A DNA stretch of 64,000 nucleotides from Phytoseiulus persimilis (lineage: Eukaryota > Arthropoda > Arachnida > Mesostigmata > Phytoseiidae), in NCBI GenBank assembly GCA_037576195.1, contig CM075102.1, positions 13,574,745 through 13,638,744 of the forward strand, in the 5' to 3' direction. This document shows, in pieces, positions 32,763 to 43,094 of this stretch (within the stretch, counting starts at the first letter, position 1; each line of letters begins with the position of its first letter). The position numbers and the translations under genes were made by a program. The notes below the pieces were generated by a model that did not search any database, had not been told where the DNA came from, and worked only from the letters and a program-made list of their open reading frames with translations.

Positions 32763-34376
32763 TCATAGTTCGTCGAACCTTCTCATCCTCGAGTGCAAGT
32801 CTTTATTGAAGAGAGTGTCACAAATGCTTTGTCGCGGGTGTCCTGAGACAACGTGGGGCGAATCGTCAAAAATGAAAACACTCCTGTTAGTCGAGTCGAA
32901 AGCGGGCATAGCAACTCCGCGGAATGAGGGCTGCTTCGCAGTTTTCGCAAATTCTGCCAACATGTCGATCGCTGCCATGCTGTAAGAAACATCTTCAGGA
33001 GGCAGGCTCTCATACGTTTCGAAGAAGGACCCTATCATATGGTAAAACGGGATACCGTGGTAAGCACCGAAAGCCCACGAATCGGGACCCGCGGTTGGTG
33101 CGACGGTGACACGTTTCCAAAAGTAATGATAGACCATGGAGAATTGGGAGTAAAACGAGGCAAAGTTGTTCACAGGACAAACGAAAACAATGTCGCCGGT
33201 GAAGTCCGCGGTGGCGTTGCAGTACCGAGATGTGTCCGAACCTTCTGAGAGCTCGTAGGCGGATACGAGCACTGCCTCCGGAAACTCAGGCGCGTTATGC
33301 CAAGCAGAAATGTCCTTCATCAAGTTCAGAGTGTCGCCGACACTTTCGATATGGGGAAGGGGGTCGTTGACGCGCTTCGTCATCAGGAAAGTTCCCTCCT
33401 TCGCTGAATCTCCGATAATGATGGGCACATGGTTGAACTTTTGGGCCGAAGTTTCTAATAGTTCGTCTAGTGAGCCCCGGCCGATGAACTCGTTCGACTG
33501 AGTTGGTCGGAAAGTGTAAGTTTGGCTGACCGCGAAAGTCTGCTGGAGCTCCAACAATTGCGATGCATCGATTCTTCTGAGACAGCGGACTAGGTCTTCA
33601 ACAGTGGCGTTTTCACAGGAAACGCTAGTGCCGATCGCAGTTGCCCTCTCGATCGACTGCTCCACTGTGTCGCTGAGTGCAACGACTCCAGCATCCAAAA
33701 CTGCAGCATGGAAGTGCCCTTTGGAATGCGGGGACATCAGATGTGCGGATATGGAGAATGATCCGGCACTGACTCCGATGAGAAGTACTCTCTCAGGATC
33801 ACCACCGAACTCGCGAATGTTATTCCTAATCCATTTTAGGACCAGGAGCTGGTCCCAATGACCTTGATGTCCAGGAGCGTCTTCGATGCCGAGGTCGAGA
33901 AATCCAAAGATACCAAGGCGGTAGTTAAAATTGACCACTATAACGTCTCCAAGTGCACTCAGCGAACGTCCTCTCCAATCCTGTTCGCTTCCATCCCCTG
34001 CCGTGTATCCACCTCCATGAAAGACCGCGACGACAGCTTTCGAGTCCTTTGCTTTGGTCCCTTTCGGTCTCCAGAGGTTCAAGTAAAGACAGTCTTCGCT
34101 GAATTTGTAGGTTTCTGTCGTGAACATGCCGAATTCCGCCATGCACGCCGGCGCGTACGCTGAGGCGTTCACGGCCTCTCTCAAAGTCAACGGAATCGGC
34201 TTCCTGAAGCGGAGCTCGCCCACAGGGGGCTGGGCGTAGGGTATCCCGAGAAACTCCTCCACAACGGTTTTCGTATAAGAAAACTCGGTAAAGTGTCCGA
34301 GAACATTTTGATTCTGGATGCGGACCACGGGTTGGTCTCCGACGGCCAAGGCGAGCACGCCGGTGGCTATCAACAT
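32763..34376 (-). CDS. carboxylesterase/cholinesterase-family hydrolase, single exon
   Basis: Alpha/beta-hydrolase of the type B carboxylesterase family. It hydrolyses esters, with xenobiotic, pheromone or lipid esters as possible substrates. The 537-residue frame has no intron. The N-terminus MLIATGVLALAVG is a plausible short signal peptide. Visible blocks are FLGIPYAQPPVGELRF, EDCLYLNLWRPKG and the oxyanion-hole motif HGGGY (about residues 120-124). The nucleophile lies in GVSAG (Ser about 203), the acid in SAKEG (Glu about 327) and the base in GAYHG (His about 440). All three catalytic residues are therefore present and the enzyme should be active. A Cys pair near residues 78 and 96 fits the family's first disulphide. 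Lack of introns amid intron-rich neighbours suggests a retrocopy origin or an intronless clan of mite esterases. It is not a clear acetylcholinesterase. Confidence 0.95.
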   Translation of the reverse strand: MLIATGVLALAVGDQPVVRIQNQNVLGHFTEFSYTKTVVEEFLGIPYAQPPVGELRFRKPIPLTLREAVNASAYAPACMAEFGMFTTETYKFSEDCLYLNLWRPKGTKAKDSKAVVAVFHGGGYTAGDGSEQDWRGRSLSALGDVIVVNFNYRLGIFGFLDLGIEDAPGHQGHWDQLLVLKWIRNNIREFGGDPERVLLIGVSAGSFSISAHLMSPHSKGHFHAAVLDAGVVALSDTVEQSIERATAIGTSVSCENATVEDLVRCLRRIDASQLLELQQTFAVSQTYTFRPTQSNEFIGRGSLDELLETSAQKFNHVPIIIGDSAKEGTFLMTKRVNDPLPHIESVGDTLNLMKDISAWHNAPEFPEAVLVSAYELSEGSDTSRYCNATADFTGDIVFVCPVNNFASFYSQFSMVYHYFWKRVTVAPTAGPDSWAFGAYHGIPFYHMIGSFFETYESLPPEDVSYSMAAIDMLAEFAKTAKQPSFRGVAMPAFDSTNRSVFIFDDSPHVVSGHPRQSICDTLFNKDLHSRMRRFDEL

Positions 34377-34429
34377 CTCTCGTTGAGTTTCACGGGACGA
34401 TTGCCAAGCGTCTGCACAGTTTCACCTAC

Positions 34430-37400
34430 ACCATGAGTAAATCCAAAGCATGTGACAGTTGTAAAGCACACGGCCACGATCGTATTGAAGCAGGACCTGT
34501 CTCCTGTGAGAGGGAGGGAACTCTCGCCTCCTGAGCTGCTAGTTCTTCATGAGTCATCGACGAAACTAGGAGTTCATAGGACCGCTGGAGCAACTGTAGT
34601 TCTCCATCTGAAGCTCTCGTTCTACGCGACATCCCCACAAAACACTGACCGAGGGTATAGTTCTTCGATGGCGGAGCCACAAACAGTTTCATGGATTAGT
34701 CGCTACAGGTTGAGCGTTCATTCACTAGCGGAGTGGCAGATATATCGATTTCGAGTTGAGCTGGACGGAGGAGGGTCAGGCTGTGCTGGGTTGTCTCGCA
34801 TAGTCACAGGAATGTTTGCGAGGGATGTTCGCGAACACTTTCTGAGAATGCGAAGGGCGTGATTTTCTTGAGGGCTATAATATTCCTATGCCCATATCAA
34901 CGATAGCGTTGCAGATTATGATAAACTGTTCTTCAAGTGGGCTGCATACGGGGACACGTCAGGTACTGAGAGTTTCCCAGATGAACGAACCACTCGATAC
35001 AACACAAAAGAACGACACCAGGTCCAATCTATTCACACAGGCTTCGATTGGGTCGCGGCTCACAGCGGTTGATTGTGTGGACTGAATGAGTGCTCGAGTA
35101 AACCGTTCCTCTCTCTGATGCCAGTCTCCTCGGCAAGAGGGCTCGATAGCTTATCGAAGAGAGCCTGAAAGCTTTTCCAAACTCGAATCCCTGGACCCGC
35201 AACGAGCGCAAAGCTTTCTATCCTCGAAGGAGCGATGGATAAATAGAACCTTGGAATGTATTTGGGAGCCAGGAATTTTTTTCGGTGGAGCTCGGTCAAA
35301 CTCACGAACGATTTTTCCTCCTGTGCTCTGAGCATGGGTGATCTCGCGAATTGCCAAGCACAGGTTTTGAGCTATCTGCATTGGAAGGAACATTGAGACA
35401 ATCACAGAGTTCTCCCCACGGAGCTATCGTCAATGAGGAATCGCTCGCATGCTAACTATCGACGAAGCGACGGCATCAAGAGCAATGAATCAAACTCGAT
35501 TCCGCTCGTCAACTAATGACGACCCGACGTCACTGAGGATCCACCCGATGGGCGTAGCTCGATTCGCGGAATACCTAACCTTCTCGTTTTCCACCAGCGC
35601 TCCTCGCGTTCAGACATTGTTGAGATCATTGCAGCCGCCGCCGCCGCCGCAACCACCGCCGCCGCCGCGGGAATTCAACCCCGGAATGTCGACCGGGAAT
35701 GCCTCTAGTGCCGCGAGCCGCTGAAGACAAACGTTCCAAATGGAGTTCACTAAAAACGCGAACTCGCGCGGAACGATGTAGGTTCAATAAAGAGCCAGCA
35801 ACGAGCAGCGACTCATTCATTCCGAATCTAACGTTCGCTATCTAATGAATAAAGTGCTCCTCCGGGAAACTATCTCCGTCCTCCGATCTGAACGGTTCTC
35901 CAGATCCAACTCGGTTCCGGTATCGAGTTCGGTGGCGTGGAACAGATCTGGCTTCAATGAACAGATTCAGATTCGAGCCAAGTCCCCGCCACTGGTCGCC
36001 GCGAAAGCTTCTTGGCGCGCCGTCGCCGCCCGACCCTCTCGGCGGTCCGCCGTTTGTCACTCGCATGATCTGCTATTCGTGAGCGTATACATCCCTTTTT
36101 CCAGCCAGACTTGCGCTGCTCGCGGGTGCGACAACCAGCGGTAGATTTCTTGGTCGAATGGGACGTGAACACAGAGACCAAGAGCCCAGTGGAGCCCGGG
36201 TTCCAATCGAGCAATCAAAGGCACGTTAGAAGGTTACGGGAATCGACCGCGAGCAAGGCTGCATCAGGGGCAGAATGTCGAGCGGGGGTGAACATGGTGC
36301 GCCCTCCGCACGGGCCGCTGTACCGGCGGTCCGTTTTTTCTGTGCCCGCCACTTTGCCCGCGGGCCCCACCATGTTGCCCACCCCAATGCTTAGAATCGA
36401 ATAAGAAGAGAAAGTGGAGTAATTCAGGAGACTCGGAGTGCCTGGAGGTGCGATGTGAGCGGACGTATCTTCGCTTCTCGGACTTGTTCCTCCTCGGAAA
36501 TCCCCGAGGAGTATGTCCGATTCGCTTACTCTGGCAAAAAAAAACAACGATCCCGAGCTTCTTGAGAGACAATGTCGGGTTTCGAAGTTCCATTCATGCG
36601 GGCGGGTCGGGTATAGGATCGAATTCCAAGCTGAGATGCGCCCTATATGATGCAGAATACAAAACCTTGCTTTGTCAGAACACGAGGTTCCTACTGGAGC
36701 CCCAGAGTCCCCCGATTTTAAACTCTGTTCGCAAGCGGAGAAATTCCACGCCGCATCGAAAATCGTTCTAAATTTTCGCAATGTTTCAGACCTTTCCAGA
36801 GGCGTCACGGCGGGCGCCAGCCGCAGCGCAGCTGCCTGGTTTTCCGTCCGCCGCCGTCGAAATCCTCGCGGTTCCAAAAGTCCAAAAGTTCGGACCGGGG
36901 GTCGAGCTCCAGGAGCGGTAACACAATGCGGGCCCCCACGAGCTCCATAGGACCTCGTGCATCCCTCGCGACCTTGGTCTTATCCGTGAAACACTGAGAT
37001 GAATCACAAAAACAACTATACTCAGACTCGAGGCGACCTATGTTCTCGCGGAAGAGGATGAGTCAACATGTCTCTCGAGATGCCTCGGACTCAACCTGGG
37101 GGAGAACTGTTTTCAGCGCGGACAAATTTCTCTCGATCGAGCGGACTCGCAATCGTCACAACAGCGGAATCGGGTCTTCTGAGGCTCTCACAGCTTCCTA
37201 CCTGGTTCAACGCTGACGAAATCCCCAGTCTACTATTGATGGGTCTGTATTTCGCGCCTCTGAGAAAACACCTCTGGTTTTTGAGAGGAGGTGTGGAAAC
37301 TGATACCGAGATTTCGGTTTTCGCCCGTGGGCTCAAGAGCACCTCCGCGGCGCAGACTGGAGTTCGCAGCTAGGCCTATCCACTACAGACAATCTACACA

Positions 37401-37980
37401 GGAGTGGTGTACGACCCAATTTCGTCTTTTCTTCTGAATGGCCACTTCAATCCATCAACCCGCATCCCATACTGCGATCCCTAGCGCAAAATTTCAAGAA
37501 ACCTTCCCCACCCTGCATCCGAGCTCCTTGAATAGCATAGAACACACCCAAGTCCCAGGGTCAAGAATCAATAGGGACTCTCTCGAGAAATTTTTCTCTG
37601 GGTTCAGAGCTAGATTGATCAATCTCCGTTGAAGACCTGTCACCCCGTTTCCAGCAGCTGTGATTCGTCGGACATCCAGTCATCCGGCTGCGAAGCCGGG
37701 GATGAGAACTTAATCTTCCACACATGACACAAGAAGAACGCACGAAGAATCCGTTTCTCAGATTGCTTCAACCATCGTTTGCGTTGACGATAGATCCGGA
37801 CGGAGAGCTAATGCTGCAACAACAATAGCGACTGCCTCTTCGGTATCGATCTCATAGAGAGAGATCAAATAGGGCACTTTACTGCACGCCAAGATTCACA
37901 GAAAAATACTTCCATAGCCACAGTGGACATCCCCCTGGTCTCCCGGTATAACTACCTTGTCGTGCCAACGAGGTCGAGTC
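34430..37980. other. 3.5-kb stretch with no recognised gene
   Basis: Contains several chance-looking open frames. The longest is a minus-strand frame at 36215-36877 (220 codons) with low-complexity composition and no recognised motif. A GCC-type triplet repeat lies at 35634-35668. I see no domain, RNA or transposon evidence. Confidence 0.45.
35634..35668. repeat. imperfect GCC/CCG triplet repeat
   Basis: About 35 bases of (GCC)n with two CAA interruptions. Read on the plus strand it would encode a Pro/Gln tract in an otherwise unsupported frame. Confidence 0.85.
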
Positions 37981-37988
37981 GTCTGCAG

Positions 37989-37994
37989 TATAAA
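37989..37994 (+). promoter_or_regulatory. TATA box of first small-peptide gene
   Basis: TATAAA lies 66 bases before the ATG at 38055. This places the start site near 38018-38022, where an initiator-like TCATTG occurs, and gives a leader of about 35 nt. A strong TATA box suits a highly expressed tissue-specific gene. Confidence 0.65.
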
Positions 37995-38054
37995 TGACCA
38001 TGAGTCGGGCAGAGTGCCGTCATTGCTGATCTGCCTCAACCACAGTACGTTGCG

Positions 38055-38396
38055 ATGAAGTTTGTCCTCCTCGTCACCCTGATGGCCTCTATGAGCTCGC
38101 TGTCCCATGCAGGAGGAGGGCTCACGGGCTACTTGGACGACACGTTATCATCTGATGGCGCCACCGTAGGTGAGTTCGGAATGAGCCGATCAAATACCCG
38201 ATTCCAGACTGACTTCGTCGTTCTTCCTCCGAGCCCCTTTTAGCCGCGAAGAGATGACTTCGTGCGACCGATTCAAACGTCACGTGAATGAGACTTTTTT
38301 TCCGCAGACAAGGTTCTTGGCGGTGTGAAAGATGCTCTCGCAGGAGTCAGTGTGCAGAAGGATATCGACGGTCTAACTAGCGCGGTTGGAAAGTAA
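38055..38396 (+). CDS. short secreted peptide, family member 1
   Basis: Exons 38055-38169 and 38308-38396 join at a phase-1 intron to a 67-residue precursor. MKFVLLVTLMASMSSLSHA is a textbook signal peptide, leaving a mature chain of about 48 residues. The mature chain starts GGGLTGYLDDTLSS and continues DKVLGGVKDALAGVSVQKDI. It has no cysteines and reads as amphipathic helix with alternating Gly, Ala, Val and Lys/Asp. AATAAA follows near 38421. It is a close paralogue of the gene at 42520 and shares architecture with the one at 44878. I recognise no family and assign no function. Secretion from a gland or gut is inference from the signal peptide and TATA promoter. Confidence 0.85.
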
Positions 38397-38429
38397 CCGA
38401 CTCCTCTGGTGGCTCTTGGGCGAATAAAT

Positions 38430-39395
38430 TTGTTGCATCCCGTCAATTCCGCTCGTATTGTGAGATAGAACTGTTGATCATTATGTAGAGAGGTTTCCTG
38501 AAGTATACAACATTTGGAACTGCTCCGGACAACTCTCCCATCGGTGCTTGCGGACTCGCCGGAAGCAATTTGGTTGCAGCATCATTGTCCGCGGCGTTCC
38601 AGCCCCTCTGTTTCCAGACTGAAGCGGTGTGCTCAGGCTTGGTACGTTGATCGATCAAGGCCCAAGAGATACCGTTCGGCCTCCGGACGATGTGAGGGGC
38701 AACGAGGGGTGTTATCCATAAACTGGGAGGGGTACAAGCGGCGTTAGGCTCGTGCAAGTGAGTAGTTGCTGTGCATGACTGCGCCTTCCGCGGCCCCGAG
38801 TTCCGATCGCGTGGGCCTTAAAGGATTCGGAAGGACGTTCGTGTAAGGAAACGCATCTCACGATATACCTCCACTTCTTCCCGATTGGGACGCTCATAGT
38901 TCGGATCGGAAGAGGACCATAATCGGGATTTTCCCCCGTTCCGGGGAGAATTCAAATTCTTTGGCGTAAAGACCCATGCACGAGATTGTGGAATTCGTCA
39001 GAAGTTCATATTCAGGGTAGGAGTGAACAAGTTTGGGGTCCACAGCATCTCATCATCGGTCTTGACAGGAGAGTGCTGTGATGACGCTTCTTTCATTCCG
39101 AATTTCCTCTTTGCGAGGTTGAAGGACAAGAAACGTAATCCAGTGCCGGCAACGACATGTCACGTTCCACGTTCCCAACATCACCACCGTCAAGTCGACG
39201 CTGTTTTCTTTGGGTTCTCGTCAGCGGTGTGATTGGTGTCGTAACATCCTCCACGGAGATCATCTGAAGTGGTTCTCAGATCGGTTCGTAGCATTCGCTC
39301 CTCAGCTCGTCATTTGTTGTTCGTTGGCTTCTGCGACGTGATATCTCCCCACAGATCCCCTCTACATCGTGTCGTATCACTGTTGATATTGCAAC
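38430..39395. other. spacer between peptide gene and 302-aa gene
   Basis: About 970 bases with no recognised coding or RNA feature on either strand. Confidence 0.5.
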
Positions 39396-39399
39396 GACA

Positions 39400-40563
39400 A
39401 TGGAGATCTCCGGAACACCCGTTCCGGATATGAGATCGGGTGAGTGTTGTTTTGAGAACGTTATTCTTCCATCTTCGAGTGGTTAGGGATTGTGTCCGGC
39501 GTCCTCGTTCTCGCGTAACAGAGCAAGTTTCGTGGTCCTCGGAATCTACGTCGTTGAGGGGGCGGGGGCGGAACTCCCCAGGAACTTGCGCGCAGTTTGC
39601 ATGGGCTCAGGCTTTCATGTATAACTGCGCACATCAGACGTAACTCCTTCCGGGGAATTGGGAAGAGCAATGGACTGAGCTTGACCTCCAACAGAGGGAT
39701 TCAAAGGGAATTCCCAACTTCCAGGGTTCTTCTCCGGCGACTTCGAACTTTCCGAGGCCTTTGACGAAGACACCGAACAGGTCATACATTTCTATACCCC
39801 GGAAGCCCACGATGTAGTCGGGCCCGCAATCCAAGAAATGATCATGAGATCTGAAGCTACGAAGGCGGGCTTCATATGCTCATCGGATGTTGTTTACACC
39901 AACGTGAGCCGGAATCCGTATATAGACCTAACCGGAACCGTGGTATCAAACCTCATCTTTACCACGCAGCTGAATTTCGCAGTACATCCCATTGGCAGCC
40001 TGAAAGCGATGTCAGTCAAACCTGAGAATGTGAGGCTCCTCATTTTATTCGGCTCAGAAGATTGGAACAGAGACGTGCGAAGTCGATGCGCAACCGTGGG
40101 AGTGCACACCGATCTCTACCAGAGCCTCATGAACGATCAAGAAGACCTGTTGGAGAAGTTGAAAAACGTGCCAGTCATCGGAGGCGAACCAACTCATCCC
40201 GAGCTGAGCGTGAGCTCGAGGGGCTACCTTGTTGTTGGTTCAAGGGTCGCAGTTCACACGAAACTCCTCCATGACTCTGAAAATGCTGGTCGATTGTTCC
40301 ACGAGCTACACGAGGAAGTTGATCGATCAATTGCCGCCCATTTCTGTCGACCGAAGCTCATAGGATTCGTTTTCGGAGCGTTTGGCTCGCTGCAAAGACA
40401 CAAGCGTCATTACATGAATGCTGCCGCGTGGACAAAACTTCAGAATGAGTTCCCGTTCACGCAGTTCACGGGCTGCAGTACACTTTCTATTTTTACAGGC
40501 AACTACCCTTTCAACGACGTTCGAAACAGAACTCTCGTCAGTATAGTCATCATCGAGAAGTGA
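39400..40563 (+). CDS. unidentified 302-residue protein, two exons
   Basis: Exon 1 (39400-39439) gives MEISGTPVPDMRS and ends at a strong GTGAGTG donor. Exon 2 (39695-40563) begins after CCAACAG in the matching phase and stays open for 289 codons to a TGA. No signal peptide or membrane helix is evident, so the product is probably intracellular. Hydrophobic strands alternate with charged helices, for example NVRLLILFGSEDW and PKLIGFVFGAFGSL. The last block, with a Phe/Gly-rich segment after FPFTQFTGC, faintly recalls the C-terminal half of FIST-domain proteins such as FBXO22, but this is a weak impression and not a call. AATAAA lies at 40841-40846. It sits between two members of the small-peptide family, with no evident functional link. 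Confidence 0.72.
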
Positions 40564-40869
40564 TCGATCGGATTGGGGAACTGCCAACGTTTACATTATA
40601 ATTTTCAACTCGCATAGCATGCTATTGTCTTTCTCTGACGCGGAGGTCCGAGTTATGAGAAGCTCGGGTCTCTCCTATCAGTCCACGATCGCGTCAAGAT
40701 CTTGAGAGAGTTTCACGTACGTTATCGTGGAAACTTGTTGTTACCTTCGACTTGGATCTTCCGTCGCCTGCCAGTGAACACTGTTGGCACACGATGGAGT
40801 GTACCGCAGTCATAAGATTTGTGCGGGACTAGTTTGTGAAAATAAAATCCTCGGTTGATCAATCGACGG

Positions 40870-42440
40870 ATCTTTATTCCGCTCTCAGCAATCGGGAATC
40901 ACGACCGCTGCAATCGGATGTCAGGACCGAGGCTGAGCACCCCTGAAACCTTTGCGTCTCAGAGCCTCAAATCGAGCCGAACTCTTCTACGATCATTATT
41001 GCTTTTCCCATGGACCTGAACTTCCAGATGTTCTGAGAACTCGGGATAAGTTGAGGCATAAGAGCATCATTAATCGTCAGCATGCTTCTTCATCGATATG
41101 GCGAACTATCGGGATCGTATCGTTCCTCAAATCGGGACGGCTTTCACTCACGAGCATCAATATGTCAGCGGACTTTAATCACTTGTTTGCAGGGAGTGAC
41201 TCGATGACCAGAACGATACTTCGAGTTTTTCATTCAACAGCCGGGAAACGTGATGCGCATTTCAGAGCAAACACAGATCGCATGAAATTCCATCGTTGCT
41301 GTTTGATCGCATCCATCAGCTCATGATCCGCCTCGAAGAATGAAGGTCCGGTCAAAGGCCTCTGAGTTCAGGTCACCTGAGAAGCTCTAACAGCTGACGT
41401 CATTCGAACCTCATTCTGAACGGCAGGTTGAATCGTCAGTGCTTTGGGCTCAACTCATAGCTCATATTTTCGCCAAGATAGGTAGACTTCTCATCGAGAG
41501 GATGACCCCAGATGGAACGCGTTTCGTTCAAAGGGGGCTGGGACCGAGGGAATCATGCGCTGTTCGAAACCACGCTCGAGCTCCTATGTTGAAGCGATCA
41601 CGCGGGAAGAGTGGAAAACTAGTGCCAGGACCGGCATGATTCGGTCCATAACTTGACCTCATTCTTCGCACACGGAAAATACAGAGAGAAGCCTGTAGTC
41701 TGACGTAAATATTCATTGAATATTACGGGGCATTCTCCTTGTAACTCGTTTTTTCGTGATACTATCCAGAACTTCACCGAGATAAATCCTGACTTCAAAA
41801 CGGATTTCCTCTCGGTCCTCTTCCGCGCCGACAGCCCCTGCGGAAGTGACTCGGCACTCGAACCGGTGAATGAATCATCTAAGAGCCGGAAAATCATAGA
41901 AATTCTTTCGAAATTCGACGAATCGCACGGGCTCAGGAAGACATCCCCTCGGTGTCTTTCGATAACAGTTCGTCCCCAACCCGAAGTACTCGTCAGAGCA
42001 TTGCTTTTCTGGAGGAGCGAATAAGTGTCATCTTTTTCGGTATGCCGAAAAATATCCGAGCTTTTCCTCAGGACAATCGACTAACAACACGAGCCTGAGA
42101 GAGCACTCTCTCTCGATGTACTCTCGAACGCTTCAGAGTTGCCGCGAAAACGTGTACCCCCCCCCCCCCCCCCCAGTGATAATCGCTCGCTGAAATGCGC
42201 GTTTGCAATTCTTCTGTCATTGGTCGACCTCGGAGAGTTCGCGCAAATCCTAAACTAAGACATCCGCTTCGATTTTTTTCAAGATAGTTTTGTCCTCCTT
42301 GCTGCCCGGAATTCTCGATATGCGTCGTCGAAAGCAAAATCGCACCCACATTGGACACGATTCTTGTGTCTTTGAGTTCTGATTCGGATGATCCAGCTGT
42401 CCTACCCTTGGCAGCCTAATTCGCTTGGATTGCTCTCTCA
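40870..42440. other. spacer with one weak open frame and a poly-C tract
   Basis: A plus-strand open frame at 41716-42024 (102 codons) is the only candidate. It is unsupported by splice signals or motifs. A 17-base C run lies at 42158-42174. Confidence 0.45.
42158..42174. repeat. poly-C tract upstream of small-peptide gene 2
   Basis: Seventeen consecutive C about 360 bases before the ATG of the second small-peptide gene. A similar 23-base run lies upstream of the third. Confidence 0.9.
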
Positions 42441-42468
42441 TTCATGATGTCATATGTTGAGATTCGCA

Positions 42469-42474
42469 TATAAA
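42469..42474 (+). promoter_or_regulatory. TATA box of second small-peptide gene
   Basis: TATAAA lies 51 bases before the ATG at 42520. A TCAGTT initiator-like motif follows at about 42499-42504. Confidence 0.6.
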
Positions 42475-42519
42475 GAAGAGGTAATCGAATTTTGGACTTC
42501 AGTTCGAACGACCTCTAAA

Positions 42520-42987
42520 ATGGGACAACTGCGGAAGGCAGCTACCATGTTCATCCTCCTCTGCGTGTTCGTCGTCCTGCCAGGTTCTATTGCTGCTTCC
42601 GGCGGCCTTACAGGATACCTCGACGATACCTTGTCCAGCGTCGGAGGCACAGTCGGTATGTGTAAGGCTTCGAGAGTCTTTGGCTCCTCGCATGCTCCGT
42701 GACGGGACACGACGCGTCGCAGTCCGCAGCTATTTCGAAAACTCGGAAAACGATCGAGCCCCATGGTCGATCCGGTGTTGCAACTTTGTTTTCGAAAAAC
42801 TTCTCACGTCGTGGAGGTTAGATAGTTTTTGTCGAGGAGAGTCGAAGATGAAGAATTTTTGATGATTCGTATTGTCGGACCAACGGGAACAATAATTCCA
42901 GACAAGGTCCTGGGAGGTGTCAATAACGCTCTGCAAGGGATCAGCGTAAAAAAAGACATCGACGATCTCAACAGCGCTCTTGGTTAG
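42520..42987 (+). CDS. short secreted peptide, family member 2
   Basis: Exons 42520-42655 and 42902-42987 join at a phase-1 intron, in the same position as in member 1, to 73 residues. The N-terminus MGQLRKAATMFILLCVFVVL plus a few residues forms a signal peptide. An internal ATG at 42547 could also start the protein and would give a more compact signal. The mature part begins SGGLTGYLDDTLSS and continues DKVLGGVNNALQGISVKKDI. By eye about three quarters of the mature residues match member 1, and exon 2 begins with the same bases. AATAAA lies near 43033. No known family is recognised. The high identity of the GLTGYLDDTLSS core against divergent signal peptides indicates selection on the mature chain. 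Confidence 0.85.
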
Positions 42988-43094
42988 AGCTTGTGTGCGT
43001 CAACACCGAGGCATTCAGGAATGCCTTCGAATAAATAATTATTCTTGAGTTCACAAGCATTATAATATAACGAGATCGTAGCATCTCGCTATGT

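Noticed and set aside
36215-36877. 220-codon minus-strand open frame
   Set aside because: Long but with low-complexity, Arg/Ser-rich composition, no motif and no splice context; it is probably chance in GC-rich DNA.
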